Of a stretch of 64,000 bases of DNA, positions 50,451-59,335 are shown in pieces. Source of the stretch: Pseudaminobacter soli (ex Li et al. 2025). GTDB taxonomy: Bacteria > Pseudomonadota > Alphaproteobacteria > Rhizobiales > Rhizobiaceae. How positions within the stretch are numbered: the stretch's first letter is position 1; each line of letters begins with the position of its first letter. Where the stretch lies: contig NZ_JARXVF010000004.1 of NCBI RefSeq assembly GCF_029892515.1, forward strand, positions 310,001 through 374,000. The letters are read 5' to 3'. The translations under genes were made by a program, and so were the position numbers. Under the pieces are notes generated by a model. The model worked only from the letters and a program-made list of their open reading frames with translations. It was not told the DNA's origin and did not search any database.

Positions 50451-51591
50451 TCTTCCCCCTTTCCTTCACGCCCGCGTTGGCTCGGCTATGTGCCTGCCAC
50501 TTGGCCATGACCAGATCCTTGAATTCGGTCCGGAAGCGAGCAATGGAAAATCGCTCGGCGTGCTGACGAATGGTCGCCGGATCGAATGTGATGGTGGAAT
50601 TTTCAAACTTCGCGACCACGTCGCAGACGGCCTGTGTGCTTTGCTCCCAGAAATGAAAGCCCGTAACGCCATCGATGACCGTCTCCGAAGCCCCCCCGCG
50701 CCCGAAGGCGAGTACAGGTGTGCCACAGGCTTGCGCTTCCAGCGGGGTGATGCCGAAATCTTCTTCCGCCATGAAAATGAAGGCCTTGGCCTCCTGCATA
50801 TGCTTCAGAAGAACATCGTCCGGCTGGTAGCCGAGGACGGAGACATTGGGGCCGGCCTTACTCAAGGCGTCCCTGTATTGCGGGCCGTCGCCGATCACGA
50901 CCAGCTTCTTGTCCGGCATCCGCCGGAAGGCCTCGATGATCAACGGAATCTTCTTGTAGGGGACCATGCGCGATGAGGTGAAATAGTAATCGCCCTTCGC
51001 TCCGCCGATCTGGAAATAGTTCGTATCCACGCCGGGATAAATAACGTCCGAGTTCCGCCGGTAGGCCTTCCAGATACGGCGTCCGATGTATTCCGAACAG
51101 GCAATGAAATGATCAACGCCATTTGCCGTCCGGGTGTCCCAGATGCGGGCTCTATGCAATACCGCCCTGGCTACAACACCTCGAGGCCTGCCGTCGAAAC
51201 GCTGTTCCCTGAGGTATTGATGTTGCAGATCCCAAGCATAACGCATCGGGGTATAGCAGTAGCATATATGCAGTTGATCCGGGCCGGTGATTACTCCTTT
51301 GGCAACAGCATGGCTGTTCGAGACTATAATGTCGTAGCCGGACAAGTCGAATTGCTCGACCGCAATGGACATCAATGGAAAGAAGTATCTGTATATGCCG
51401 GAGAATGCTTTGAACCTTTGTAGGAAGCTAGTCTGAAAGGTCTTTCCTATGAAGTGGGGCTTGAATCGTCCGTCGCTGAAATCGACCAGGCAGAACAAAT
51501 CCGCGTCCGGGAAATCCTTGAGCATCTCGGATAGCACTTTCTCGGAGCCGGCATAGGTCACCAGCCACTCATGTACGAAGGCTATCCGCAT
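50383..51591 (-). CDS. GT4-family glycosyltransferase
   Basis: A 402-residue GT-B fold enzyme. The N-terminal domain starts MRIAFVHEWLVTYAGSEKVLSEML. The C-terminal nucleotide-sugar domain contains YYFTSSRMVPYKKIPLIIEAFRRMPDKKLVVIGDGP and the retaining-GT E-x7-E-like motif EEDFGITPLEAQACGTPVLAFGRGGASETV. It resembles mannosyl/rhamnosyl transferases of O-antigen or exopolysaccharide clusters. Its last 68 nt overlap gmd; the C-terminal ~20 residues in the overlap are basic and family-atypical. It is probably co-transcribed with gmd. Confidence 0.9.
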   Translation of the reverse strand: MRIAFVHEWLVTYAGSEKVLSEMLKDFPDADLFCLVDFSDGRFKPHFIGKTFQTSFLQRFKAFSGIYRYFFPLMSIAVEQFDLSGYDIIVSNSHAVAKGVITGPDQLHICYCYTPMRYAWDLQHQYLREQRFDGRPRGVVARAVLHRARIWDTRTANGVDHFIACSEYIGRRIWKAYRRNSDVIYPGVDTNYFQIGGAKGDYYFTSSRMVPYKKIPLIIEAFRRMPDKKLVVIGDGPQYRDALSKAGPNVSVLGYQPDDVLLKHMQEAKAFIFMAEEDFGITPLEAQACGTPVLAFGRGGASETVIDGVTGFHFWEQSTQAVCDVVAKFENSTITFDPATIRQHAERFSIARFRTEFKDLVMAKWQAHSRANAGVKERGKNEAGLRDRDNGTGRCLPHQAPA

Positions 51592-52200
51592 CTCAACCCC
51601 ATCGCACTGCTACGTTGAAGGGTAATTCTCCAATACTAAAGATGCTGGTTCTGCACCTTGGCACCGGATATTGAAAGTTGTCCTTTTTGAGCGCGCATCG
51701 CCGTACGTTACTACTTTAGTATCTGTTTCCGGAAATTCTCCTTACCTTTGGGCGACGGTGGCCCGAGAACTTTGCAGACAAAGCGCTCCGAGACCGAGAA
51801 CTTCGCCTTCTCATGATCGGCGCGACAGCGATCGCGGGGAGCTTGTTAGTTTCGCGAGGTCTCTCTCATGATCAACCTCTCGAGCGTCAGATCTGACAAT
51901 ACCTTGCCGTAGATGACGACTGCTTTTGGACAGTGGCAAAGGCACCATGAACGGCCGACATGGGGCGCGAAGCGGAGGTTGACTTCCAAATTGGATCCGA
52001 CGGTCACACGCGATGTCCCGCCCCTCAACAACGATAGCTGGCTTCGCGCGCCTGCTTCCACATGCGCGAATTCCTGCGATAGTCTGAGGTTCAGCAAGGC
52101 CGAGCAGCCTCAGCGGAGGGACAACGAAGCCGAGAAACCCGATCTGGCCGACCAAATGGCCGTGTCAGGGGTAAGGAACAGCGTTTCTACGTTGGGCGTC
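51592..52200. other. Intergenic stretch, no recognised gene
   Basis: A minus-strand frame (51846-52097, 83 residues) is open and ends VIYGKVLSDLTLERLIMRET, but I do not recognise it and no ribosome site is clear. The GT4 promoter should lie just right of 51591. Confidence 0.4.
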
Positions 52201-52509
52201 TCAGTACTTGGGCGTCATATTCTGGCGATCCTGGTCCCGATACAACTGTTGCTGCCGCTGGTAATTCTGACGCATCTGCTCGTCTGGCCGAAAGTTCGGT
52301 TCGTCCTGTTGGATCATGCGGGAATTGGACTGTGGATGCGTAGTCGTATGGGCACCTGGGTACGTGTGGCGACCCATCGGGTGGGTAGCGGGAAGCGTGG
52401 GGCTACCCATCGAGTGGCCTCCGCGAGCAAGAGCCTGCGATCCGCCGAGCGCCACCAACGCCAGCAGCGCGATCGACACAATGTATTTGGTCTTTCGGAT
52501 AGAAGACAT
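52201..52509 (-). CDS. Small secreted Gln/His-rich protein
   Basis: A 102-residue protein with a clear signal peptide (YIVSIALLALVALGGSQALA, cut before RGGH). The mature part is low-complexity: His/Met/Pro/Thr-rich at first (GHSMGSPTLPATHPMGRHTYPG), then a Gln/Arg/Asp-rich amphipathic tail (DEQMRQNYQRQQQLYRDQDRQN). GAAAGG precedes the ATG. The His/Met-rich start could bind metal, but I recognise no family. Confidence 0.7.
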   Translation of the reverse strand: MSSIRKTKYIVSIALLALVALGGSQALARGGHSMGSPTLPATHPMGRHTYPGAHTTTHPQSNSRMIQQDEPNFRPDEQMRQNYQRQQQLYRDQDRQNMTPKY

Positions 52510-52620
52510 GTCTGCATGCCTTTCGAAGTGGCATCAACTGACCGCTGTTAAGTAAGCGTTGTTCGCCGCCGACTCCATGAACCGAGCCCATCAAACATTG
52601 GTGTTGTGCGGCGTCTCGCA

Positions 52621-52800
52621 TCAATTTTGCGATTGCTGCGGCGGCTGCGGCCAAAGGCGATGCGCGACCAGTTCGAATATGATGTCCGAGATCCACATGG
52701 CGCAGGCGCCGATCAGAAATGCGGAAGCGAGCATCGCCAGTCACCAGGCAGTGGCCAACCGACCGCCTTGAAATAGGGGACGGTCGGCAGCGTGAGATAG
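52621..52800 (-). pseudogene. Frameshifted small membrane-protein gene
   Basis: On the minus strand one frame gives AYLTLPTVPYFKAVGWPLPGDW. A single base shift leads directly into AMLASAFLIGACAMWISDII, a hydrophobic helix, and a tail FELVAHRLWPQPPQQSQN ending at TGA (52623-52621). The two halves read as one small membrane protein interrupted by a frameshift. No family recognised. The 37-residue part starting at ATG 52734 could still be translated. Confidence 0.45.
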
Positions 52801-53445
52801 GCGTGTTAGCGCGCACGCTTTGGGTAGTAGAGCGAAGGTCGGGTTCGGGTCGCAATCCGCAGGAAGAGGCGGCCAGGTCAGCAAGTGGCGTCACTGCGAC
52901 CTCAAGCTTGATCGCCGGCAATGACTGCTTTCAGAAGATGGCAAAGCCGGTCTCTACGGCCGACATGGGCGCGTTGGGGACAGGCAGTTTAGGGCCGACA
53001 GCGGACCGTCCGGTCCTGGCATTGAAGGCGGATAAAGCGGCCATTCGGCTTCCGCCCCTGCAACCGGTGTCCCGAAGCAACCGCGCGACTGCGGCACCGG
53101 GTTGGCCGCTTTGCGCTCTGAGCGGGCGTCACCGTCTTGGAAAGCCAAGAACAACCCGACTAGCGGCTCGAGCGAGACTGTCGCATTTCTATACTGCCGC
53201 GTCCTGCCCTTTGAGAAGCATTGCGCGACAGCTCCATTTTACAGAGCCAGCGACATTTCTACATCGCCGGTCCGCAGTCCATATTGACGGGCGGGTTAAG
53301 TGCGACTTTGCAGCGATACCGGCGGACTATCGCATGCATCGGACCGCATATGAGGCGCACCTACTTGCAGATCATCTGGATGACAAGGCACCTGCCAGAG
53401 AAAAGGTTATCCACGCACCACAAGACTTAACGCCGGAACACCTTC
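52801..53445. other. Gene-poor stretch with repeat copy
   Basis: The dispersed repeat related to 49.3 kb lies at about 52966-53013. From 53180 to 53440 overlapping plus-strand frames look partly protein-like (VHIDGRVKCDFAAIPADYRM) but are not identifiable. No other gene is supported. Confidence 0.45.
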
Positions 53446-54465
53446 TTATCGGACCAATGAACGAATACGATCTAATAACGCGCTCGAAACCGCAATACCC
53501 TCCCGGGCGCTCACCTCCCGCATCCGGTAGCGCCGGTCACCCGGTAGGCGCACACCCTGATCGGAGAATCCGGCGAATACGGATTCGGCGTCATCGCTGG
53601 CATGCGCACCGCCGATGATGTCGGGCGAAAAGGCTAGCAGCAGTTCACCATGACACGGAGCGGCATTGGCACCCTGATCGAAGTCCTGCGATAGCCGGCT
53701 TGTACGATCTCCGATCAGAGGACCGGCCATCAGTTCAATCAAGGTCGCGATGGCTGAGCCTTTGTGACCGCCGAACGGAAGCATCGCACCTGCCAGAACT
53801 TCGGCCGGATCCGTCGTGCGCTCGCCTTGCGCATTCACGCCCCAGTTATCTGGAATTTCCTCGCCGGAGTTGCGATGCATGGCGATATCGGCACGGGAGG
53901 CGGCAGAGGTCGCAAAGTCGAAAACATAGGGCGGCTTGTCTTTTCGTGGCCAGGCGAAGGCGAGTGGATTGGTGCCCAGCAATCCTTTTGTCCCGCCTGC
54001 GGGCGCGACCCAGGCATGGGTGGGATTCATTGAGAGGCCGACAAGTCCGGCCTCGGCAATGCGCTCGATCAGCGGCCACAAGGCGGTCGAATGAAAACCA
54101 TTTTTGACGGCAAGTAGACCTATGCCGATCTGCTTGGTTTTTTCAACCATTGCGTCGATGCCTCGCTCGGCCGCCAGACACGAAAAGCCGTATTGTGCAT
54201 CGATCCGCACAGCAGCGGCAGAAACGCTTTCGGGAGCCGGATCTGCCGCCTTGTTGAACCGGGGATGGCTCATCGTGTCCAGCGTTCCCGGCAATCGTTG
54301 CAGACCGTGAGACCAGCTTCCATCGCGCTGTGCAACTACCAGGATTCGCGCTAAGGAATGAGCCTGCGGAATATTTAGACCGTGTGAAAGCAGAAAGTCT
54401 GTCGTCAGCGCCATAAGGTCGCTTTCCGACAGCCTGACATCAGATTCAATTTTCCTACTGTTCAT
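53446..54465 (-). CDS. Ldh2/malate-lactate dehydrogenase family oxidoreductase
   Basis: A 339-residue NAD(P)H-dependent 2-ketoacid/imine reductase of the YlbC/ComC family. Conserved blocks are SHGLQRLP, VKNGFHSTALWPLIERIAEAGLVGLSMNP (catalytic His region), GGTKGLLGTNPLAFAWPR and MLPFGGHKGSAIATLIELMAGPL. Members include delta1-piperideine-2-carboxylate reductase, ureidoglycolate dehydrogenase and malate dehydrogenases; the sequence alone does not decide. I start at 54465 (MNSRKIESD...), since the extra 13 residues upstream are unlike the family. It stands alone. Confidence 0.88.
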   Translation of the reverse strand: MNSRKIESDVRLSESDLMALTTDFLLSHGLNIPQAHSLARILVVAQRDGSWSHGLQRLPGTLDTMSHPRFNKAADPAPESVSAAAVRIDAQYGFSCLAAERGIDAMVEKTKQIGIGLLAVKNGFHSTALWPLIERIAEAGLVGLSMNPTHAWVAPAGGTKGLLGTNPLAFAWPRKDKPPYVFDFATSAASRADIAMHRNSGEEIPDNWGVNAQGERTTDPAEVLAGAMLPFGGHKGSAIATLIELMAGPLIGDRTSRLSQDFDQGANAAPCHGELLLAFSPDIIGGAHASDDAESVFAGFSDQGVRLPGDRRYRMREVSAREGIAVSSALLDRIRSLVR

Positions 54466-54817
54466 GAGGGGATTTTCCTGTCGTGAAATCGCGGATGCGG
54501 GCATGCGGCTTTGGGAATTTGGCCCGCGATCATGGATCGTAGCCTCTCGACTAAATCCGCGGGCGTTTTACTCTCTGATTTCGGGTTCGACGAGTTTCGC
54601 GGCGGATGAACTGGTCCCGTTTGGCGAATTGGTAATTGGACCGCCCCAGGGGATCTTTCCTGAGGCGCTCGCGATCCTGTGACGACTGCCCGAGAAGGGA
54701 TAGGCCCGGCGCGACGCCGGACGTGTGGTGACCTTCACCTGCGAGGGTTTAGAAAAGTTCAGGTCAATCTTCGCCCCCTCTGCATAGTCATATCAGCAGG
54801 GCTTTCCATCGTCGGCT
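54466..54817. other. Intergenic stretch with a GC-rich hairpin
   Basis: CCGGCG-CGA-CGCCGG at 54706-54720 is a tight stem-loop without a U-run. A plus-strand frame (54464-54682) ends FGELVIGPPQGIFPEALAIL but is unassigned. No gene is supported. Confidence 0.4.
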
Positions 54818-56035
54818 TCATCCATGAGGGCCGTTTCGTCCCGGCGACACCGTGTAGATCTCGTCCAGTATCTTCACCATCAAGGTGTTGGCCGTCGCCT
54901 GGCCGTCGAGCGCGAGAGTCAGGTTAGTCCAGATGACCAGGGTGACGTCGTTAGCCGGATCGTAGCCCATGAAGGACTGGTAACCGGGCATTTCGCCTTC
55001 GTGATAATAGATTTCGTTGGGCCCGAAGGTAAGTGTCAGGATGCCATAGCCGTATTTTTGCATCGCAGGCTCGCCCGGCTCCGGCGCTTCAGGGCTCGCG
55101 AGCCACTGCTGCTGGAAGTCGGCATTGAAGAGCTTACCCCCGACCAGCGCACGCATCCAGGTCGCGAGGTCATCCGCAGTCGAGATGACGCCGCCGGCCG
55201 CGAAGTAGGCGGACGGGTTCTGCCACGTGTCGTCACTGGGCTTGAGCGTTCCCGCCCTGGCTGCAGCCTGGAGATCGGCTGGATAGGGCGCATCGACCAG
55301 CGCATGGGAGGTGCTGCCGTAGAGATAGCCGTGTGAGTATGGCTCGGGGATGGCGTTCGACGTGCTCGGCGGCAACGCCGTATTCTTCATGCCGAGCGGC
55401 CCGAACAGGCGGTCCCGGAAGATGGTCGAGAGCGGTTTGCCGTCGATCTTCTCGGCGACAAGGCCGAGCAGGTAGTAGTTAGTGTTGTTGTACTCGAATT
55501 CGGCGCCCGGCGCGAAGTCCGGCGGCCGTCTGAACGCCATGCCGAGCACTTCGTCAGCGATCCACACCCTGTCAGGATCCTTGTCGAGGCTTTCGGCAAG
55601 TTCCGGCGCATTGGTGAAGTTATAGAGGCCGCTCCGCATTGTCATGAGCTGCCGAATGGTGATCTCGTCGCCGTTGGGAACGCCCTGGACGTATTCCGAG
55701 ATCGGATCGTCGAAGCTCAGTTTCGCTTCCTGGACCAGTTGCACGATGACGGCGGCGGTCATCGTCTTGGTGTTCGAGGCCGCGCGGAAGTGGGTATCGG
55801 CGCGCGGCGGGTTCGTGGCGCCCAGTTCAGTCGTGCCGTAGCCGAAGACGACGTTGCCTCGTGGGGTCGTGAGCAGAACCATGGCGCCGGGCAGCATGAG
55901 TTCCTTGGCCAAACCCTCGACGGTGGCCTGGAGCGCAACCAGGTCAATAGGCTTGAGAGCCGACGTGGACGCGGCCATGGCGCTGCCTGTCGCGCAGACG
56001 ACACCAACAACGATGGCCACGAATTTCCCCATCAT
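54818..56035 (-). CDS. Serine hydrolase of the beta-lactamase/penicillin-binding (class C-like) family
   Basis: A 405-residue exported protein with signal peptide VAIVVGVVCATGSAMAA. The catalytic S-x-x-K is Ser87-Asn-Thr-Lys90 (FRAASNTKTMTA) and the Y-x-N element is in FEYNNTNYYLLGLVAEK; an H-x-G-like YHEGEMPGYQS near residue 340 replaces the KTG of true beta-lactamases, as in D-alanyl-D-alanine carboxypeptidase/EstB-type esterases. Periplasmic peptidase or esterase activity is likely; antibiotic hydrolysis is not implied. AGGGAG lies just upstream of the ATG. Confidence 0.9.
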   Translation of the reverse strand: MMGKFVAIVVGVVCATGSAMAASTSALKPIDLVALQATVEGLAKELMLPGAMVLLTTPRGNVVFGYGTTELGATNPPRADTHFRAASNTKTMTAAVIVQLVQEAKLSFDDPISEYVQGVPNGDEITIRQLMTMRSGLYNFTNAPELAESLDKDPDRVWIADEVLGMAFRRPPDFAPGAEFEYNNTNYYLLGLVAEKIDGKPLSTIFRDRLFGPLGMKNTALPPSTSNAIPEPYSHGYLYGSTSHALVDAPYPADLQAAARAGTLKPSDDTWQNPSAYFAAGGVISTADDLATWMRALVGGKLFNADFQQQWLASPEAPEPGEPAMQKYGYGILTLTFGPNEIYYHEGEMPGYQSFMGYDPANDVTLVIWTNLTLALDGQATANTLMVKILDEIYTVSPGRNGPHG

Positions 56036-56175
56036 CGTTTCGCTCCCTGGCCATCAGACCGAGGCTCAGCGATCCAAACTATGATCCATTCCTCAGTCGC
56101 ACACAATACGCCTGGCGACGAGGCTGGCCGTGACATGATGCTGGAAGCCGTCGAGAAGGAAGCGCTTCGGCTCCG

Positions 56176-56367
56176 CGCAAGCAGGTTATCCGCAAGCTGC
56201 GCGGCATTCCGGAGATTGCGACGCTGCACACAACCAATGGAAACTGGGACCTGATAGCCAATATCCGTGCCGGCAGCCTGTCCGACTTCGATCGCGTGCT
56301 GCGTGAGGTCCGCATGATCGACGGCGTGTCGAACAGCGAAACCAGCCTGATGTTGAGCAGTGTGTGA
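56176..56367 (+). pseudogene. Lrp/AsnC-family regulator, C-terminal fragment
   Basis: The frame reads RKQVIRKLRGIPEIATLHTT, then NGNWDLIANIRAGSLSDFDR and VLREVRMIDGVSNSETSLML, ending SSV and TGA at 56365-56367. This is the ligand-binding RAM domain of an Lrp/AsnC regulator, to its natural C-terminus. The helix-turn-helix half is missing; upstream the frame hits a stop within about 15 codons and is not family-like. It is a 5'-truncated relic. Confidence 0.8.
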
Positions 56368-56424
56368 GCGCCGGTGCCTCGACGGCAGCCATTCCAACTT
56401 TGGAAACATTCGCTGGCCCCTGCC

Positions 56425-56640
56425 AAGTACAGGAATGAGGGAATGCGCGAGGGCCGCGTCTTATCGCGCAGCAGCCCCTCAAAGCCCTCCTCGGCAAATC
56501 GCACTAATCAGCGCCACACGCAGGTCCTGGATTTGCCGGTTTCCCGCTTGATGTCGACAGTGCCGACGCCGTCGCCGCTCCGAAAAATGATCTCGGCGCG
56601 CCAGACGTGCTTCTGCCGCACATTACCGCCCCCGATGAGT
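56425..56640 (-). mobile_element. IS630-family transposase N-terminal relic
   Basis: The minus-strand frame reads RQKHVWRAEIIFRSGDGVGT, VDIKRETGKSRTCVWR, then TGA (56510-56508), then in the same frame RFAEEGFEGLLRDKTRPSRIP. Apart from the stop (Trp to stop at TCVWRW), this is the helix-turn-helix region of IS630/ISRj-type transposases. The catalytic DDE part and the ends are gone. The 95-bp repeat at 56677-56771 lies directly upstream. Confidence 0.78.
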
Positions 56641-56676
56641 GCCGTAGTGGATATTGCAAGGCCGCCGGGCAGCTTG

Positions 56677-56771
56677 GGGCCGAAAGCGGTCGGTCCGGTT
56701 CCAGTGAAAAGCGTTGAGTAGCTGTCGTTCCGCAACCGACCTCATCTTGCTCACTGGAGGAGCGTTCGCAA
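56677..56771. repeat. 95-bp dispersed repeat, copy 1
   Basis: Begins GGGCCGAAAGCGGTCGGTCC and ends GGAGGAGCGTTCGCAA, and matches 58995-59089 with only a handful of differences (around GCGTTGAGTAGC versus CCTTGAATCGC). This copy lies between the IS630 relic and the end of selO. It may be a miniature element or the end of a larger IS. Confidence 0.82.
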
Positions 56772-58250
56772 TTACGTACCGCAGAATGTCTGCAGGACGC
56801 GCTCTTCGTCTGCTGGCGGCTGCGCGTATTCCTCCATCTCGGGCTGCTCGTCGAACGGACGCGCCAGGACAGCGAGCAAGCTCTGGAAAGGGCCAAAGTC
56901 GCCTTCATCGGTGGTGGCGGCGATGGCAGCTTCGACACGGTGATTGCGTGCTATGTACTTCGGGTTCACCGTGCGCATCCGAGCAGTCCGGTCGGCTGCA
57001 TTCTCCGGCTCGCGAGCCAGCCGTTCACGCCAGCGCGAAGCCCAGCCATCGAAAGCAGTAGGGTCGATGAAGTGGTTGCGTACTCGGCCGGAGCCGTCGA
57101 CCTCATGAGCGAGATCGCGAAATGTAAGGGTGAAATCCGCCCCGTTGCGCGCCATCAGGTCAAGCAGTTCGGCGGCAAGATCAAGGTCGCCCGGCTGTTC
57201 GGTAAACAGCCCGATCTTGTGGCGGATGCCTTCATGAAACGCAGCCTCGTAGCGTGCCTGGAACGATCCGATCGCCGCTTTCGCCTGCTCAAAGCCTTCA
57301 TCGTCTCCGCCTGCTTCGTTTCCCAGAATGGGCAGCAGCGCTTCGGCCAATCGCGCCAGGTTCCAGACGGTGATGCGGGGCTGGTTTGCAAACGCATAGC
57401 GGCCTTGATGGTCGATGGAACTGAACACAGTCGCCGGATGATAGGCGTCCATGAACGCACATGGACCATAATCGATCGTTTCGCCAGAAACTGCGACGTT
57501 GTCGGTATTGAGGACGCCATGGATAAAGCCGACCAGCATCCATTGTGCCACCAGCTTCGCCTGCGCCGCGACAACGGCGTTGAGGAACCCAAGGTAGCGA
57601 CGGGGAACTTCGGCGAGATGCGGATAGTGCCGCCCAATTGCGTAGTCCGCCAACGCCCTCAGGCCGTCGATGTCGTCCCGTACGGCAAGGTACTGGAACG
57701 TGCCGACGCGGATGTGGCTGGCGGCAACGCGCGCTATCAGCGCTCCGGGAAGCCTGGTCTCGCGGTAGACGTGCTCGCCAGTGGCAACCAGCGATAGGGT
57801 TCGCGTGGTTGGGATCCCGAGTGCGTGCATCGCCTCGCTGACGATGTACTCGCGCATCATCGGTCCGAGCGCTGCGCGCCCATCGCCATTGCGGGAAAAC
57901 CGGGTCGGACCGGAGCCCTTCAACTGAACGTCGCGCAATTGGCCGCTGGTATCGAGCAACTCTCCGACGAGGACGGCACGACCGTCGCCAAGCTGCGGCA
58001 CGAAGTTGCCGAACTGGTGACCCGCATAGGCCTGGGCGATGGGGCGCACGTCAGCGGGGAAGCGGTTTCCGGCCAGCATTTCGATACCGTCAGGACTACG
58101 CAACCAGCCGATGTCGAGGCCTAGTTCCGTCGCCAGTGTTTCATTCAGTTCAAGCAGTCGCGGTGTCGAAACCGAGGATGGATCCGGACGGGCGTAAAGC
58201 CGTTCGGGGAGGTCGGCGGCATAAGTGTGTTGGAACCGGGGACTGCGCAT
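56772..58250 (-). CDS. selO: Protein adenylyltransferase SelO (YdiU family)
   Basis: A 492-residue pseudokinase-fold enzyme that transfers AMP to Ser/Thr/Tyr of redox proteins. Family blocks are all present: QLGDGRAVLVGELLDTSG, QLKGSGPTRFSRNGDGRAALGPMMREYIVSEAMHALGIPTTRTL, HGVLNTDNVAVSGETIDYGPCAFMD (metal-binding Asn/Asp) and RNHRVEAAI. The C-terminal FCGT end matches the YCSCS-like tail in part, but the conserved selenocysteine/cysteine pair is reduced to one Cys. I prefer ATG 58250 (MRSPRFQHTYAADLPERLYAR); a frame to 58352 adds unlike residues. Confidence 0.92.
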   Translation of the reverse strand: MRSPRFQHTYAADLPERLYARPDPSSVSTPRLLELNETLATELGLDIGWLRSPDGIEMLAGNRFPADVRPIAQAYAGHQFGNFVPQLGDGRAVLVGELLDTSGQLRDVQLKGSGPTRFSRNGDGRAALGPMMREYIVSEAMHALGIPTTRTLSLVATGEHVYRETRLPGALIARVAASHIRVGTFQYLAVRDDIDGLRALADYAIGRHYPHLAEVPRRYLGFLNAVVAAQAKLVAQWMLVGFIHGVLNTDNVAVSGETIDYGPCAFMDAYHPATVFSSIDHQGRYAFANQPRITVWNLARLAEALLPILGNEAGGDDEGFEQAKAAIGSFQARYEAAFHEGIRHKIGLFTEQPGDLDLAAELLDLMARNGADFTLTFRDLAHEVDGSGRVRNHFIDPTAFDGWASRWRERLAREPENAADRTARMRTVNPKYIARNHRVEAAIAATTDEGDFGPFQSLLAVLARPFDEQPEMEEYAQPPADEERVLQTFCGT

Positions 58251-58487
58251 GACATCTCGGGGCTTGTTCAGGTTACCAGCTAAATAGGGATGCCGCGGGA
58301 CGCGGGCCAACAATTTGAGAGGGGCTGTTGGGTCGAAACGCCGTAGCGCCATTCCATATCTAGAAGGAAGCGAGCGGCCGAGGGTCTGATTCTAATTGGC
58401 GTACTCTTGACGTAGCCTCGTTCTGGATCTCCAGGCGCAGACCAACGACTCCGAAGTCAGCATTCTCGCCAGTGCAAGCGAGGACTG

Positions 58488-58973
58488 ATGATTCTGAGCT
58501 CTATGAACATTATCGGTGTGATCTCAGACACTCACGGCCTTCTGCGTGAGGACGCTGTTGCGCTTCTCCAGGGCGTCGACCACATCGTCCATGCGGGCGA
58601 CATTGGAAACCCCGCCATCATCGAGGGATTGGAACGTATTGCCCCAGTCTCGGCAATTCGCGGCAATGTCGATGTCGAGCCGTGGGCGTCTATGTTTCCA
58701 GATACCCTTCAAGTGACGCTGTTCGGGCAGAAGTTATTCGTGATCCACGACCGAAAGGATATGACGTTTGCTCCAGCCATGATGGGCATCAATCTCGTGA
58801 TTTCTGGTCATTCTCATCGTGCCAGTATCGAGAGTCGCGATGACGTTATTTATCTCAACCCCGGCAGTGCAGGCCCGCGCAGGTTCAGGTTGCCCATCAC
58901 CTTGGCAATGGTCCAGATCATCCACGGGCGATTGGTGCCCAAGATTTACGAGATTGCCTCAGATCTTCACTGA
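58488..58973 (+). CDS. YfcE/MJ0936-type metallophosphoesterase
   Basis: A 161-residue calcineurin-like phosphoesterase. Metal-binding motifs are in order: SDTHG (about 13-17), HAGDIG (35-40), IRGNVD (58-63), a shortened IHDRKD in place of the usual THG (86-91), and GHSHRAS (107-113). The substitution of the fourth motif may affect one metal ligand but the remainder is complete. GAGG lies 6 nt before the ATG at 58488; an ATG five codons later is also possible. It is a single-gene unit. Confidence 0.9.
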   Translation: MILSSMNIIGVISDTHGLLREDAVALLQGVDHIVHAGDIGNPAIIEGLERIAPVSAIRGNVDVEPWASMFPDTLQVTLFGQKLFVIHDRKDMTFAPAMMGINLVISGHSHRASIESRDDVIYLNPGSAGPRRFRLPITLAMVQIIHGRLVPKIYEIASDLH

Positions 58974-58994
58974 AGCCGTCAGCATGTCTGACAA

Positions 58995-59089
58995 GGGCCG
59001 AAAGCGGTCGGTCCGGTTCCAGTGAAAAGCCTTGAATCGCTGTCGTTCCGCAACCGACCTCATCTTGCTCACTGGAGGAGCGTTCGCAA
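58995..59089. repeat. 95-bp dispersed repeat, copy 2
   Basis: Near-identical to 56677-56771, including the ATCTTGCTCACTGGAGGAGC core and the end GTTCGCAA. It lies just after the phosphoesterase gene and before the DHFR fragment. Both copies read the same direction. Confidence 0.82.
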
Positions 59090-59160
59090 GAAAAACCGGT
59101 TGCAAGATAAGATCAGTCGGCCTAACTTGAACTGGTTGCATAACGCAATCAGAATTGCGG

Positions 59161-59331
59161 ATGCGCCGCGTGAGGACAAGAAGTGGCCTGGCCAAGCTCA
59201 GGTTCGGAATGAACCAATCCCTGGACGGCTACTTCGATCATATGGCGTTTGAGCCAAGCCTCACGCTCTTCCGCCACTTCATCGGGGACATGCGTGGCCT
59301 GGCCGGCAGCGTGCAAAAATGTTGGAGCTGA
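59161..59331 (+). pseudogene. DHFR/RibD-C family reductase, N-terminal fragment
   Basis: The frame encodes KLRFGMNQSLDGYFDHMAFE, then LFRHFIGDMRGLAGSV, the start of RibD-C/dihydrofolate-reductase-like proteins (MxxSLDGYxDH, LFRHF). It then breaks into QKCWS and a stop 5 nt before the MBL gene. The rest of the protein (about 130 residues) is missing here; a second piece lies after the MBL gene at 59963. Confidence 0.75.
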
Positions 59332-59335
59332 AAAG

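Noticed and set aside
54818-56035. Antibiotic-resistance beta-lactamase call
   Set aside because: The S-x-x-K and Y-x-N are shared with esterases and carboxypeptidases, and the class C KTG element is not seen, so only the fold family is claimed.
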